The notes under the pieces were generated by a model that worked only from the letters and a program-made list of their open reading frames with translations, was not told the origin of the DNA and ran no database searches. From positions 247,227,827 to 247,291,826 of the forward strand of contig CP136064.1 of NCBI GenBank assembly GCA_032622095.1: a DNA stretch of 64,000 nt. Direction: 5' to 3'. Position numbers and translations under genes: made by a program. Positions 9,960-21,358 of the stretch are shown in pieces; position 1 is the first letter of the stretch, and each line of letters starts with the position of its first letter. The stretch is from Siphonodentalium dalli (lineage: Eukaryota; Mollusca; Scaphopoda; Gadilida; Siphonodentaliidae).

Positions 9960-10438
9960 ATGAGTGATAGTTCAATGTCACTTTACCCAGGCAACTCACA
10001 ATGTTGTTTCACAGTGAAATTACCAAAAACCATATTGATAAAGGGCTTTGGGAAGTTGCAATGGTTGAACTAATTGTACCATCAGAAACATACAACATTA
10101 TTGGAGATGCTTGCATAATAAAATTAAAATATTCTGTGCCAAGAATTTTACAATACCTGCACAAGTTATCAATAAGTGATGTAGTAATTTCAAAACCAGA
10201 AAATGGTATAGAATTAGAATACCAGGAGCATATTCTGGTGCAGCACATTTGGCAGGTACAATTCAAGGTGTAATTGATAGTACAGTAAGCAGATTGATTC
10301 CAGAACTGAAATTCGAATTCGGATATTCCAAAGCACAACGAGTTAAAATTTCAACCAATAGTTATACCAAAGTAGGTCTTGTACTGAGATATCCAGGTGT
10401 TATGATCAGAGAAAGAAGCAAATATCCGGGAGCGTGAT
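9960..10438 (+). pseudogene. Polinton minor-capsid (penton)-like protein, N-terminal fragment
   Basis: From ATG at 9960 the translation opens with a short serine-rich segment and a FTVKLPKT-type strand. It then moves to a second frame with LWEVAMVELIVPSETYN, and after about 10249 to a third frame ending at TGA 10436-10438. The order of a proline-containing strand, a W-E-V-(G/A)-L/M-x-E motif and a short loop is the signature I know from the N-terminus of the Polinton minor capsid (penton base-like) protein. There are at least two frameshifts. The normal protein is much longer, so this is also truncated. I recognise no major capsid gene downstream. Confidence 0.6.
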
Positions 10439-11541
10439 TATGCTTTGAGAGGAGAGGAAGGGGAAATTTTAAATTTTTTGTTGTCTCGAATGGGAAAAAC
10501 TCCCCCGAGCTCTTTTGGATTTGTTACCTCGTTAGGAAAATATGGAATGTTTTTCTAGTTTTTGTTTTGGAATTGTACATATTTTATACATAAAAAACTG
10601 AACACAAGAAACATACTGAACATTTTTCTTGATCATTGTATTTGATAACTTTACTTGGTCATTGTTTATGAACGAAGATGAATTCATATGTTAAAACATC
10701 TTAATTAATTGCATATACTATCATGAATTTAATCTATAACATATCGAAATGGTGAAACTAACAGATAATGCACTGAAAAGAAACACGTCAGGAAACATTT
10801 GTCATTTTTAACGTCAAAGCATTATGTGCTTTCTCTACCGCCCGCGCAATCATGATATATGTTCAAGCACGGCAGCGAACAATTTATTCTGCATTCAAAG
10901 ATGACTGCTGTAAACATAACCGATCTTGACGAGATGATGGTCCGTGGGGTATACTGTAAAGCAGTGTACGGCGAAGAAATATCTCTATTTTGGAGGGCAC
11001 TCAGCATTGGGGTTTACGGGACGACCGATGGATGGATGGTTCTGAGAGATGCGGTAGTTGACCTGTACTACACAGAGAGGGACGAACTTGGTGCGTCGGC
11101 ACAAGACTTACGGCACTCACCACTTTTGGCCGAATCAAGATTTATGGTTGAATAAGCGGCGACTGTTATACAGCGACCTATCGTCATGTTTGATGCTACC
11201 AAAGGCGGCTACAAATCAACACCAAGATTCAAGTCATCAATACCTCTAGTGTGGATCCCCCACGCTTGCCACGAGCATTATTGTGAATGCGAAATATGGA
11301 TGAGGAGAGGAGACAAATCAATTGAAGTTTTGTCGAACAAAGAAGTTCAATGTGGCGGATTCTAAACTATAACAAAAATAAAACGGCCCTTTTCAGGGCC
11401 ACCAACTGATCGAAAAGAAACTCTTGATAGCTAATTGATATTTTCCAAAGTGAGATTTTCCTTTTGAAAAAAATAATTCTAAGTCCATTTTCATTTTTTA
11501 GATCAGAAATGTCACATCAATGACAGGAACATCTATCCTCA
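10439..11541. other. No recognisable gene; one unassigned 98-codon frame
   Basis: This is AT-rich sequence with one 98-codon + frame at 10859-11155 of fairly balanced composition and no motif I recognise. It could be a decayed exon or chance. No repeats shared with the rest of the window were noticed. Confidence 0.3.
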
Positions 11542-11817
11542 GGGGGGAACTATGGCCCAGTACCCCCCAGACATGGGCACTATGGCCCAGTACCCCCCAG
11601 ACATGGGCACTATGGTCCAGTACCCTCCAGACATGGGCACTATGGCCCAGTATCCCCCCGACATGGGCACTATGGCCCAGTGGGTCATAGTGCCCATGTC
11701 TGGGGGGTACTGGGCCATAGTGCCCATGTCTGGGGGTACTGGGCCATAGTGCCCATGTCTGGGGGGTACTGGGCCATAGTGCCCATGTCTGGGGGGTACT
11801 GGGCCATAGTGCCCCCC
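11542..11817. repeat. Hairpin minisatellite: inverted arrays of a 30-bp unit
   Basis: About 4.5 copies of a 30-bp unit (core TATGGCCCAGTACCCCCCAG then ACATGGGCAC) run forward from 11542. About 4.5 copies run in reverse complement to 11817, meeting at about 11680. The two arms together form a nearly perfect 276-bp palindrome. Units differ at only a few bases, and one reverse unit lacks a G. The array is GC-rich within AT-rich surroundings. Because 30 is a multiple of 3, both strands are open in several frames (YPPDMG repeats), but I see no other coding evidence. Confidence 0.9.
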
Positions 11818-12615
11818 ATTACTACTAACGCCTTTCAAATATGGTTATCCCTATTCACAATGAGTAACTTGTTTTAAAATGACATGGTATGGAATGAGAC
11901 TATGGTTGGTAGACAAACTCTGAAGCGACAAAAAACAGAATCAAGTCGCATAATTCCGTAACATTGCCGTTGAATATAAAACGAACATATGGATATTGGT
12001 GCATAACTTGAATAAGCTATTACATCTAGATAAATTATCAGTGTATTTTTTTAGCAGATAATTGCACTCTATCAACAGTGAACATTTACTAATCCTTTAA
12101 TCATTAAGTTAAAATGTATAATACATAACTTGCCTTTAATTGTCAATATCACCTCGTAACTAAGAAATTATGACCAATACCACAAACTTCATATATAATT
12201 TAAATTTTGTTTACCTGTAACAATAAATATCGCATTTTAGCTAGTTGTCAACGAAATCCTTTCTTTTTAATTGGAAAGGAGAGTTGTACGAGAAAAAAAT
12301 GCTCCCCACACAAATAGTGGAGGACGAAGATAATCACATGTTATTCGGGATTATGCTGGATTAATTTCTGGCGAAGTTTTATTCACGATTAATTAATTTT
12401 AAAACAGTGGTATTCATCAAGACCAACCAAGACTTAAGTTCAACCCAAAAGTAAGAGGATCAGTTAATACCATGGTAAACGATTGATCATTGGCGATTGT
12501 AATCAAAGAGATGAAACATCAAAAACACCCAAGATACACAGGGCGCTCATTTCGGGACGGCATTGCTGTTACATCAATTTCTGACGTCAGAATTCAACAT
12601 ATCGTCGCAAAAATA
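11818..12615. other. No feature recognised
   Basis: AT-rich sequence without a convincing reading frame or a repeat shared with the rest of the window. Confidence 0.4.
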
Positions 12616-12937
12616 CGCACATAATCGACCTATTATGTGAAATAGGTAGATAATGTGATTATTTGACTCTGAGATAAGCAGATAATGGACTCTTACCCGT
12701 TATTTCGTTTTATGGCGCTGGCCGCAGTGTAAACGCACGTTAAAGATTTCGTTTTATGGCGCTGGCCACAAGTTGGCTTATTTGTATCACTGTCCGCACA
12801 TAATCGGCTTAGAATCGCCTCATTATCAGTCGATATAATAATGTGACTAAACATTATCGACTCAACGACTCGAAAATGAGGCCATTCTAAGCAGATTATC
12901 TACTAAAACAAGTTCTATTATAAGCATATAATGTGCG
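12616..12937 (+). mobile_element. MITE family F3, copy 1
   Basis: It starts CGCACATAATCGACC and ends ATAATGTGCG, giving short imperfect inverted ends. Internally it has TCTTACCCGTTATTTCGTTTTA, CCGCACATAATCGGCTTAGA and AATGAGGCCATTCTAAGCAG. The same phrases occur in reverse orientation at 50626-50920, in part at 54478-54680, and more diverged at about 63510-63600. No coding capacity. The target duplication was not identified. Confidence 0.6.
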
Positions 12938-13699
12938 GGTTTTCGGGACAACAGGCTGCACAATTCGTGGGAGATAATTAATTTAATGATGCCACACAAA
13001 GCCATCACTTTGCTTGTTTGTCGGCGTTGTTTTTCCACTTCCTGTGTTCGTGGTTGTTTGTTCAGTGTATATTCGTGGTTGTTTGTTCCGTGTATATTTG
13101 AATAAAGCAGCAAAATCTCATTTGGAGAGCATAAGTGACTGGTGGTTCAAAACGGAGACAAACGATTTCTTGATGAATTAGATAAAGAGCCGGACAATTT
13201 TCTTAAGAGTTAGTTCTGCACAAAAAAAAAGTTAGTGAAAGCGCTACGCCCATTCTTATAACAATTGTCAATGATTCATTCTGGCCATTTACTGAAAGCT
13301 GGTTGTGTAATACGGCGTCAGTATGTATACATAACAACGTGCTACTTATTACAACTGATGAACAAACACAGAAACTGCAAATCGTAGGTTAATGTTGTTA
13401 CTGTATACTCTGAATACAAACGACTATTTAGGACCAAGAATATAGTCATATTGGTTACTTTAATGGTGAAACAAACAGATCTGATGCTTCCAATTCTTGT
13501 TATTTAAGCCATTTTTCTTTCAGCTATCCTAATTTGACATATCTTATAACTTTCGAGCCGTCAGCCATAATTTCATTATGAGTTTTTACTGTCATTCCGA
13601 AATGTTAGGTGTGAATTTAGCAAACCTTGGCCGATGATTCATCTGGACAGACACCCACGTGTTGGTTACCTATTCTATTAAGTGGACAAACATTTCAAG
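12938..13699. other. No feature recognised
   Basis: It contains a two-copy short repeat (gtgttcgtggttgtttgttc and a near copy at about 13042-13090). I see no gene. Confidence 0.35.
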
Positions 13700-14600
13700 A
13701 ATGTAAATGATATTCCGTCTCAACCCACTGAGAGTAGAAGATGAGAAAAGGAAACTCTTTTTCATGGGTACCCTGATAAATTTACCATACACACATCGAG
13801 AAGCTCTTCAAATATTTGTGTTCAATATTCACGGGTACTTTTTGGATTTCTGGGAGCTATTATCCCCATTCTGTGGAAACATAAATTGTATGAGTACCTT
13901 GCCACATTTGCAGAAACGGGCTTCTTTCCCAACCAATCACAATGGAAGGCTACAGTGAAACAATATATGACGTCCTCGTCCGAAACACTTCAAGTGGACA
14001 ATGTAGCTGCTTTAGATTTCTTTCGGAATGTGAGGCGTTGTCGCATGTCATTCTGGAGGGGGTGGGAGTTATGTTGGGCCAATCTGAAATATCTCACAAT
14101 ATCAGTTCGAATGGCTAACATCCTCAACAGGACGACATACGATAACAACTCCCTTTGCAAACATTGCGAGCAATTGTACCATAATCAAGTAGATCATATG
14201 TGTTTGCACTGCTTCTCTCCGCATATCACTGATCTAAAAAACCACTTCTGGTATCGAATAATCAATATCTTCGATTTATCGACGTTCCTAATTCTGGATC
14301 GCCTATCGCCACAAGATTTCTTGATGTATTCATTTGGCTGTCAGTCTGTGAGTGGGTTGGATTCCTCAACCATCAACGACGAGGGTGATCTTTTTATTGA
14401 ATGTTTTTCATTCATATGCATTTTGTGCACTATTTAATCAGCGTACAATCACACACGTGGAGTGTGAAAGAGCATCGTTGTTATCTTATTGTCTCTATAT
14501 TATCACGGTAATTGTATGTATTGTTGTATATAACATCTCCCTTGAATGGAGGAATAAACAATCTCTCTCCTTACGGAAACACATCCGATGCCGATCTCCA
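13700..14600 (+). pseudogene. LINE reverse transcriptase C-terminal domain, 5'-truncated
   Basis: The translation of 13707-13850 and, in another frame, 13886-14350 resembles the C-terminal third of the LINE ORF at 59447-61759. It has an arginine/lysine helix (EDEKRKLFFMG...INLP), a FPNQSQWKATV segment, then a zinc-binding C-x2-C...H-x4-C pattern around SLCKHCEQLYHNQVDHMCLHC. The last part near 14520-14600 matches the end of that ORF (NISLEWRN against TLRMWND). The endonuclease and RT core are missing. At least two frame changes make it a dead, 5'-truncated insertion. The - strand fragments near 51.8 and 55.5 kb share the phrase MANILNRTTYDN(N/D)SLC. Confidence 0.7.
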
Positions 14601-15037
14601 CAACAGTGAGCATCCAGAGTTACATTGCAAAACAAATGACACTACCAAGTTCGATTTGCAAATGTTCAGTCGTGAAGTCAATCCCTTTATTCTCAGATAA
14701 GGAGTTGTCAACACCGCAGATCAGACGTAGTCAAATATGCACACACGGGTGTCAGAAAATATATTGCACTATGTGATTAATGTCGATGTTACATTCACTG
14801 AAAAACACATAAATCTATATTTAGCACACAGAACAGCAGTTCTGGGACCCAGATCAGTCTCGGGCCGTTTGATTACGCAGTGTGATAAACAGCGTTATCA
14901 ATATTGAGCTTTGGTGTTTATTTTCGGTGTATTAATCACCATCGATATAAGGGAATAAGTCGCAATGACTTTTACCTATTTTGCAGTTCAGATGTTTCAA
15001 GTTGATATAAGTATATGTAAGCGATAGTTTGTTGGCG
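14601..15037. other. No feature recognised
   Basis: It may include the 3' untranslated part of the preceding LINE fragment. Nothing else stands out. Confidence 0.3.
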
Positions 15038-15440
15038 TTAATTCCTGCATATCGTATCCATAACGCTCCAACCATGCTGGAAGTCAAACAGTTCATTGAA
15101 TGTGTCAAGATTTTCTACTGCGAAAATATGTGCGGGCTGATTGTTCCATGCAGTGATTACTCTGTGTAAAGAAATGTTTTTGAACATCTTTCTTGACACA
15201 ATGTTTCTGTAATTTGTATTCGTGACCTCTGGTGCCTTTCTGCAATGCGTTCTGAAATAAATTATGTTTGTCCATGTTGAACAAACCATGAGTAATTTTG
15301 TACACTTCTATAATGTCTCATCTTTTTCGTCTATACTTTAGTGACATGAGGTTAGTCTTAACCAATCGATCCTTGTATGGAAGTTTCCAAAGCGATGGTA
15401 TCATATTGGTAGCTCTCCTCTGTATACTGATGAATGATCA
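15038..15440 (-). pseudogene. LINE reverse transcriptase, extreme C-terminal fragment
   Basis: Reading the - strand from about 15430 gives the familiar end of CR1/Jockey-type RTs: a QRRAT-like helix, a short LKYRR-type basic segment, then MYKITHGL, a GTRGH-like segment and ITAWNNQPAHI near the end. The frame changes at least twice (around 15305 and 15200). Only this terminal part is present, as usual for 5'-truncated LINE insertions. It is probably a different lineage from the fragment at 13.7 kb, which lacks this pattern. Confidence 0.75.
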
Positions 15441-15705
15441 TTAAGATACGTCTATGATACGAATGATGGTGATTGCACGTATTTAATTTTATCTACCATT
15501 TCCTATGAAATTCACTGATAAAATTGGCGACAACGAATTGGCGATAAAAACATCTGTATCGTTACTGCAGTGTGATACAAGGCGCCCGTGACGTCGTTGA
15601 CTGGTTCAAAATCGTGAATGAACTGACGTCACATAAATCGCGTGAAAAATCAAAACGACATTCCAACGTATATTCTTGCCTCTATAAACAAATAGTTCCT
15701 AGGTT

Positions 15706-16207
15706 TTAAAGGCATGGTTGGCCTTAGTTGCCGAAAATATTCATATTTGTTCCAAACACCGTAAACAGACAAACATTAAAACGCATACAGTTTCGTTCAT
15801 ATATACCATGACCATCGCGTAAACAGCATGCTATCATAAAGACTTACTATATTTTACCCAAGCAAGAGCCTGATTGTGTTACAGAAGACAGCACAGTGTC
15901 ACTGGCTAAGCACACACAAATGATATAAACGCTCTTTATTAGTTCCATATCGGGAATTCGGCAACAAAGAACGCTCTTTATGCTTACCATCATAATATAA
16001 ACAAACACCAGAAAAGTAACTTGTTATGCTTTTGTTTACATAACAATGGTCAAACAAATGACAATAACATACTGTTTATGCGATATTTCTTATTTGTATA
16101 CGGACAAAGTCTGTCTACATTTTGATGTTCTTTCTGTTTGTGGCGGTTTTTGATGGGTGGAAATATTTTCACAGGATACCCACCGCCAAGGCCAACCGTA
16201 CCTTTAA
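15706..16207 (+). mobile_element. TTAA-flanked MITE, family F1, copy 1
   Basis: TTAA at 15706-15709 is followed by AGGCATGGTTGGCCTTAG. At the other end AAGGCCAACCGTACCT is followed by TTAA at 16204-16207. The inverted ends and TTAA target fit piggyBac- or Kolobok-type elements. About 500 bp, no transposase. It carries the paired CGCTCTTTAT module at 15930 and 15972. Confidence 0.8.
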
Positions 16208-16364
16208 AATTATTTGATTGCCTACCATCACGGGTATTATGGTATAACATATCACAAAGTAACTAATATGTATTTGTTCAGTATTTATAATAAATTATAT
16301 AAAACATGCTGGTGTAAAGAGATTTTGTTCATTGAATTCAATTTCCGTTAGTCATATTCGAGTG

Positions 16365-16480
16365 AACTTGTAGGTTGGGAGAATTTAGCAAAGCGAGCTA
16401 ATCGCGTGACACAGATACCTTTGCAGGTTGGGAGAATTTACTCAAGAAAGCTAATCGTCGAACACAAATCCAATAATTAT
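16365..16480. repeat. Two-copy direct repeat of about 53 bp
   Basis: Two imperfect copies share AGGTTGGGAGAATTTA followed by AAGCTAATCG (about 16370-16422 and 16423-16475). Confidence 0.6.
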
Positions 16481-16544
16481 GCCACTTAAGAAACTCCTAA
16501 AATGTAATTTGTGCGGTGAATTCTGTCACACCAAAGGTAGATAA

Positions 16545-16705
16545 ATGTGTTATGTACACAATATGTTTGTAACGATCCATGTATCGCGACTTGACTAATT
16601 TTCGGGCCACATAGCGACTCGGCGACCAAGGTCGCCATATGGCCACGAAAACTAGCCTCGTCGTGATACATCATAGTGAATCGTTACAAACACATTGTTT
16701 ATATA
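16545..16705. repeat. 160-bp imperfect palindrome
   Basis: The left arm reads TGTTTGTAACGAT, then ATGTATCGCGAC, then TAATTTTCGGGCCACATAGCGAC. The right arm is its reverse complement with small differences, ending ATCGTTACAAACACA. The centre is CGACCAAGGTCG near 16628. No TTAA or matching short direct repeat was confirmed at its ends. It may be a foldback-type MITE or a source of a hairpin RNA. Confidence 0.65.
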
Positions 16706-16780
16706 CCACATATATATGTGTATTCAAATGGAGGTAATATATGTGAGTCCACATTGAATACAGGTAATATGTCACTAAAG

Positions 16781-17212
16781 TTAAACGGACATGGTTCATT
16801 TGAGTGAACACAATTTATCTACGTAAAGTGGAAGGAGGTATAACGATAGGTTGAAAAACACACAAAAATATTGATATATATTATACCGGCTTCATGTGTT
16901 CTGAAAATTACTTCCCATGGTCACTGCCAATTAAAATTGTTCGCAGAAGTGAAACAGAAGCTTTTTACTTCTACTAAATCATGAATAGACTCAAACGGGA
17001 CGCTCTTCCGTTCCATGCCGATCACATGGCTGTTTGTGTTTGGGACCAAAAACAACGTGTTCTAAGTTGTAGTTGTTATGGCATCCATACGGTTCCGTGA
17101 AATGTAATGCTCGTTGAAAGGTAGTTCAAGTATTTATCGACCTATTTCGATACCAGAAACATCCAACAACGAATACAAGGCCTAATATGTGTATACCGCC
17201 AAGTGGCTTTAA
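16781..17212 (+). mobile_element. TTAA-flanked MITE, family F2, copy 1 (diverged)
   Basis: TTAA then ACGGACATGG at the left; AAGTGGCT then TTAA at 17209-17212 at the right. It shares internal phrases with the copy at 40854, such as CCGGCTTCATGTG, GTTTGGGACC and TTTATCGACCTATTTCGATACC. One half of the CGCTCTT pair is lost. Confidence 0.65.
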
Positions 17213-17636
17213 AACCGCACGCAGTGTATCAAAAATGGAGAGAAAAAACTGTTCCTTTTCTAGGTCAACATGACCGCTTTCGCAGATTGCTGCTTTCAGC
17301 GGTCAAGTCGCTCTGTATAGATTTACTGGGTGTTTGCAATTAGGGACATAGAGAATAGTTTCTCAACTTTAATAAGTGAATAACATTGTAAACAAGATAA
17401 ATTCACCACAGTGAGTGATAACTTGTACACATTAGCTCATTGTATTAAAAGATTGCCGATCGAAGCGAGAAAATCGAAGACGGCCACCATTTTAGTAATA
17501 AAAAAATTCTCTTGATAGGAACCGGAAGCGGAACATAAGGTTGATCTCAATCGAGACAGTGACATTTGGTGCTCAATTTATCCTGTGAAATATATTGTAA
17601 GCTCAACATTCTGAAGAGAAATAATTTATTTTGCCC

Positions 17637-18138
17637 TTAAAGGCACGTGCGGCCTTAATTGTCGAAAATATTCATATTTGTTCCAAACACCGTAAACAGA
17701 AAAATATTAAAACGCATACAGTTCCGTTCATATATACCATGACCATCGCGTAAACAGCATGTTATCATAAAGACCTACTATATTTTACATAAGCAAGAGC
17801 CTGATTGTGTTACAGAAGACAGCACAATGATACTGGCTAATCACACACAAATGGCATAAACGCTCTTTATTAGTTCCATATCAGGTATTCACCAACAAAG
17901 AACGCTCTTTATGTTTACCATCATAATATAAACAAACATCAGAAAAGTAACTTTTTATGCCTTTGTTTACATAACAATGGTCAAACATATGACCATAACA
18001 TACTGTTTATGCGATATTTCTTATTTGTATACGGACAAAGTCTATCTACATTTTGATGTTCTTTATGTTTGTGGCGGATTTTGACGGGTGGAGATATTTT
18101 CACAGGATACCCACCACCAAGGCCAACCGTGTCTTTAA
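17637..18138 (+). mobile_element. TTAA-flanked MITE, family F1, copy 2
   Basis: TTAA at 17637-17640 then AGGCACG; AAGGCCAACCGTGTCT then TTAA at 18135-18138. Highly similar along its length to the copy at 15706. Paired module at 17861 and 17903. Confidence 0.8.
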
Positions 18139-18725
18139 TATATCTGACAATTTATCAAAAGACCCGAATTACGGACATTTCGTTCCGGAATTTATTGATT
18201 CCGCCATTTTACATTACCATCTGTTGCAGACGTCACGCATGCACAGACCGTACAATTTATTACTTTACAATTTCGAGGAAGTATTTTTCTAATAAAACAC
18301 GATAAAATAACTAAATACATTTCCTATTGTATGAAAATCCGAGTTCTGTAACAGAATAAAGTTAAGAGCTACCCACGGAACACAGAAATTTCATTCTAGC
18401 GGTCGTATAATTTACGTTATTCGTTGCGCCAGGTGACCGGGTGCAAACCCCCAGTCCTTTATAACGGCACTACACTGAACTACGCACTACGTTCATGACT
18501 GAACTATTCCTTTTCCAATTACTGATAATCGCCCAATAACGAGAAGTCGCGAGTTGAAACCATTAGCTTGTCTGCATCAACTGTTACATTATAATTAAGA
18601 GTCTCGTGCTAGTTCTGGAGACACAAGTACGGTAGATCGAAAAAATCTATGAAATACTTTCATACAGACTTTATATCTCACTGAAAGACTTTCTAGTCAT
18701 AGTACAAACTTAGCAGAACAAAAGA
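18139..18725. other. No feature recognised
   Basis: Unassigned sequence between F1 and F2 copies; no supported reading frame. Confidence 0.3.
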
Positions 18726-19138
18726 TTAAAGCCACATGGCGGTTTGCGCTCCAAAATACACATAAACTTTTCCCGGTATCGAAATAGGTCGATATATATC
18801 TGAACTATCTTTCTACGATCATTATGAGACCCAAAAAGACGTAATGAAAAATAGAACTATGAACAGGGGTTGGGTCACAAACAAAAAAAACAGCCATTTG
18901 CACATGGAACAGAGCGTTCCGCGTTAGTCTATTTCTGATATGCTAGAAATAAAGAGCGTTTATTTTACTTCTGGCGAAAAATTGAAAACAGCTGGAAAAT
19001 GGCTGTGACGTTGGCAAGTGTTTTTCAGAACATATGAAGCCGGCATGCAATATGTCGTGTATTTATCGACCTACCGTATTCGTATCTCCAAATTACGTAG
19101 ACAAATATTGAATTTTCAAATGAGCCATGTTCGTTTAA
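18726..19138 (-). mobile_element. TTAA-flanked MITE, family F2, copy 2 (inverted)
   Basis: TTAAAGCCACATGGCGG at the left; ATGAGCCATGTTCG followed by TTAA at 19135-19138 at the right. The ends form an imperfect inverted repeat around ACATGGC. Paired AGAGCG module at 18911 and 18953. Confidence 0.75.
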
Positions 19139-19946
19139 ATCTAACCTTTTTTTTTATTTAAGACTTTACAATTCATTCTGATTTGATCTGGCCAATTACG
19201 AAATGAATAGGGCCGACGTGTTACAGAGCGATCAGTTTCTCGGAATAATGCAGAATGAATTGTAACAGCTAACAGTATTAAATACAAATGTATTAATATG
19301 TATACATGATGACATCGTTAATACTGGAATCAGCGTAGCGAATGGACTGAAATCTGCCTTGCAGTTCGAGTACACGTGGTTTTCTTCAACATATAACAAT
19401 AAAGAGCGTTACGTGTTAGTTCATTCCTGATATGGTAACAATAAAGAGCGTTTATGCATCTTCTGATAGAAATACCTACTACCAAATTACAATCGAAAAT
19501 CATACATATATATTTTTATATTATTTAATGACTTGATTCAGATCATACCTAATCTCATAAGGATAAACTACCGTGGCATTCTTTTCGGGGAGTTTATGGC
19601 GGCTTTCTAGACTGAACGAGAGCTATAACGAAGAGTCCTTTGTTAAACTGGGGAGTTAAGTCATTCAGAAGAGATCCAGAGGTCACATGACATTCTTGAT
19701 AAGCAAAGATCAGACAATCCACACAAAAAGAGGTGCCAAGCCCAGGAAAGCTAACCCATTCAGTATGGTACGAATAGGAAGGTATCTAGCTCACAACAAA
19801 GTGAGTCATTTCCAAAGCTTCTTGTGTGTATGTACACACACGAACACTTTTCGTATAACCCTATAAGAGATCAATTCCATGGTCTACCGGTACTACCCCT
19901 TCAAATTATAAGCCTCCTGATAATACTGTATAATATTATCCATCCC
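19139..19946. other. Unassigned stretch holding an isolated paired AAAGAGCG module
   Basis: Two copies of AATAAAGAGCGTT lie at about 19398 and 19440 with the usual TTCCTGATATGGTAA between them, but no F1 or F2 ends are clear. A small inverted pair (ACAATTCATTCTG / CAGAATGAATTGT) lies near 19168 and 19251. Nothing else was recognised. Confidence 0.4.
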
Positions 19947-20435
19947 TTAAAGGCACGGTTGGCCTTAGTTGTCGAAAATATTCATATTTGTTCCAAACAC
20001 CGTAAACAGTAAAACGCATACAGTTCCGTTCATATATACCATGACCATCGCATAAACAGCATGTTATAAAGACCTACTATATTTTACCTAAGCAAGGGTC
20101 TGATTGTGTTACAGAAGACAGCACAATGCTACTGGCTAATCACACACAAATGGCATAAACGCTCTTTATTAGTTCCATATAAGGTATTCACCAACAAAGA
20201 ACGCTCTTTATGTTTACCATCATAATATAAACAAACACCAGAAAAGTAACTTTTTACGCTTTTGTTTACATAACAATGGTCAAACATGACCATCACATAC
20301 TGTTAATGCGATATTTCTTAGTTGTATACGGACAAAGTATATCCACATTTTGATGTTATTTCTGTTTGTGGCGGTTTTTGACGGGTGGAAATATTTTCAC
20401 AGGATACCCACCGCCAAGGCCAACCGTGTCTTTAA
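19947..20435 (+). mobile_element. TTAA-flanked MITE, family F1, copy 3
   Basis: TTAA at 19947-19950 then AGGCACGGTTGGCC; AAGGCCAACCGTGTCT then TTAA at 20432-20435. That TTAA is shared with the next copy, so two F1 elements lie head to tail. Paired module at 20160 and 20202. Confidence 0.8.
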
Positions 20436-20720
20436 AGGCACGGTTGGCCTTAGTTGTCGAAAATATTCATATTTGTTCCAAACACCGTAAACAGACAAAC
20501 ACTAACGCGCATAGTTTCGTTCATAATCATATATACCATGACCATCGCGTAAACAGCATGCTATCATAAAGACTTACTATATTTTACATAAGCAAGAGCC
20601 TGATTGTGTTACAGAAGACAGCACAGTGTCACTGGCTAATCACACACAAATGATATAAACGCTCTTTATTAGTTCCATATCAGGAATTCAGCAACAAAGA
20701 ACGCTCTTTATGTTTACCAT
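20432..20720 (+). mobile_element. MITE family F1, copy 4, left part (interrupted by a LINE)
   Basis: It starts TTAAAGGCACGGTTGGCC and follows the F1 sequence to GTTTACCAT at 20720, where a LINE begins. The F1 sequence resumes at 25031 (CATAATATAAACAAACACC). Paired module at 20660 and 20702. Confidence 0.8.
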
Positions 20721-21358
20721 TGATTGATTTATTTTTGATATAAAGACATACATGTATATTGTTTTAACAGGTTACAAATATAATGAATTACAAGCAAAAA
20801 AGGAGTTTTTAACATAATTTCAGTTGTTAGGCTATATAAAAAATCACAAATTTTGAAGCAAAAATGAGGCTGTAAAGAAGTCAAAGTGAATACCAATGGT
20901 ATGATGGCTGAAATTTAGAAAAATCGTAGAGTACAAGCACGGCTAGATATCGGGGGTGGCACAAAAAGCACTCGAAGGCTTAATTCCATTGTGGTCCCCT
21001 GATATGCTACCGGCCACGAGGCAGACAATATAGTTTCTAAGAAATTCTCCATTTTAATACTAAAAAATAATGGTAATGACATCAATGTTAATATGTTAAT
21101 ATTATACATTGATAATGCCATCATCAATATGGATAATATAATTTATCATCATAAGTGCGTACATTTACAAGTAATCTTATGATTGTGAATATGTTTATTT
21201 TAAAAGAAATGTTCTTTTCGCCGACCAGGTGGATGGTGGATGAGACGCCTGGCAGATCCATTTTACATGACAAGTCTGTCAATCGTCCCACTCACCGGGT
21301 CTATGAATACTGACAGAGATGAGTAATTGATTGGCAAAATTTTGGTCACAGTTTCAAT

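Larger units (their letters stand above)
2428..10438 (+). mobile_element. Decayed Polinton/Maverick transposon
   Basis: All recognisable genes lie on the + strand and together identify a Polinton: protein-primed-type DNA polymerase B, packaging-type ATPase, DDE integrase with a C-terminal chromodomain-like segment, a small membrane protein and a minor-capsid-like protein. Known Polintons are 15-20 kb and also carry a protease and major capsid gene, which I do not see. No Polinton terminal inverted repeat is visible. The left end is cut by the LTR-like repeat at about 2427, and the right end fades after 10438. Nearly every gene has frameshifts or stops, so this copy is dead. A 2.46-kb insertion at 7440-9899 interrupts it. 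Confidence 0.88.

Noticed and set aside
10859-11155. 98-codon frame as a possible host exon or Polinton gene
   Set aside because: No motif, no neighbouring coding sequence and no splice pattern that I could defend; left as unassigned.
11542-11817. Possible CRISPR array
   Set aside because: The units are contiguous without unique spacers, half are inverted, and the surroundings are clearly animal DNA.
11539-11877. Open frames of YPPDMG-type decapeptide repeats on both strands
   Set aside because: They arise because the 30-bp minisatellite unit is a multiple of three; both strands are open alike and no flanking coding sequence exists.
15930-20712. AATAAAGAGCG boxes as polyadenylation signals
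   Set aside because: They contain AATAAA in one orientation, but the fixed 42-bp pairing and occurrence in both orientations inside MITEs do not fit simple poly(A) sites.
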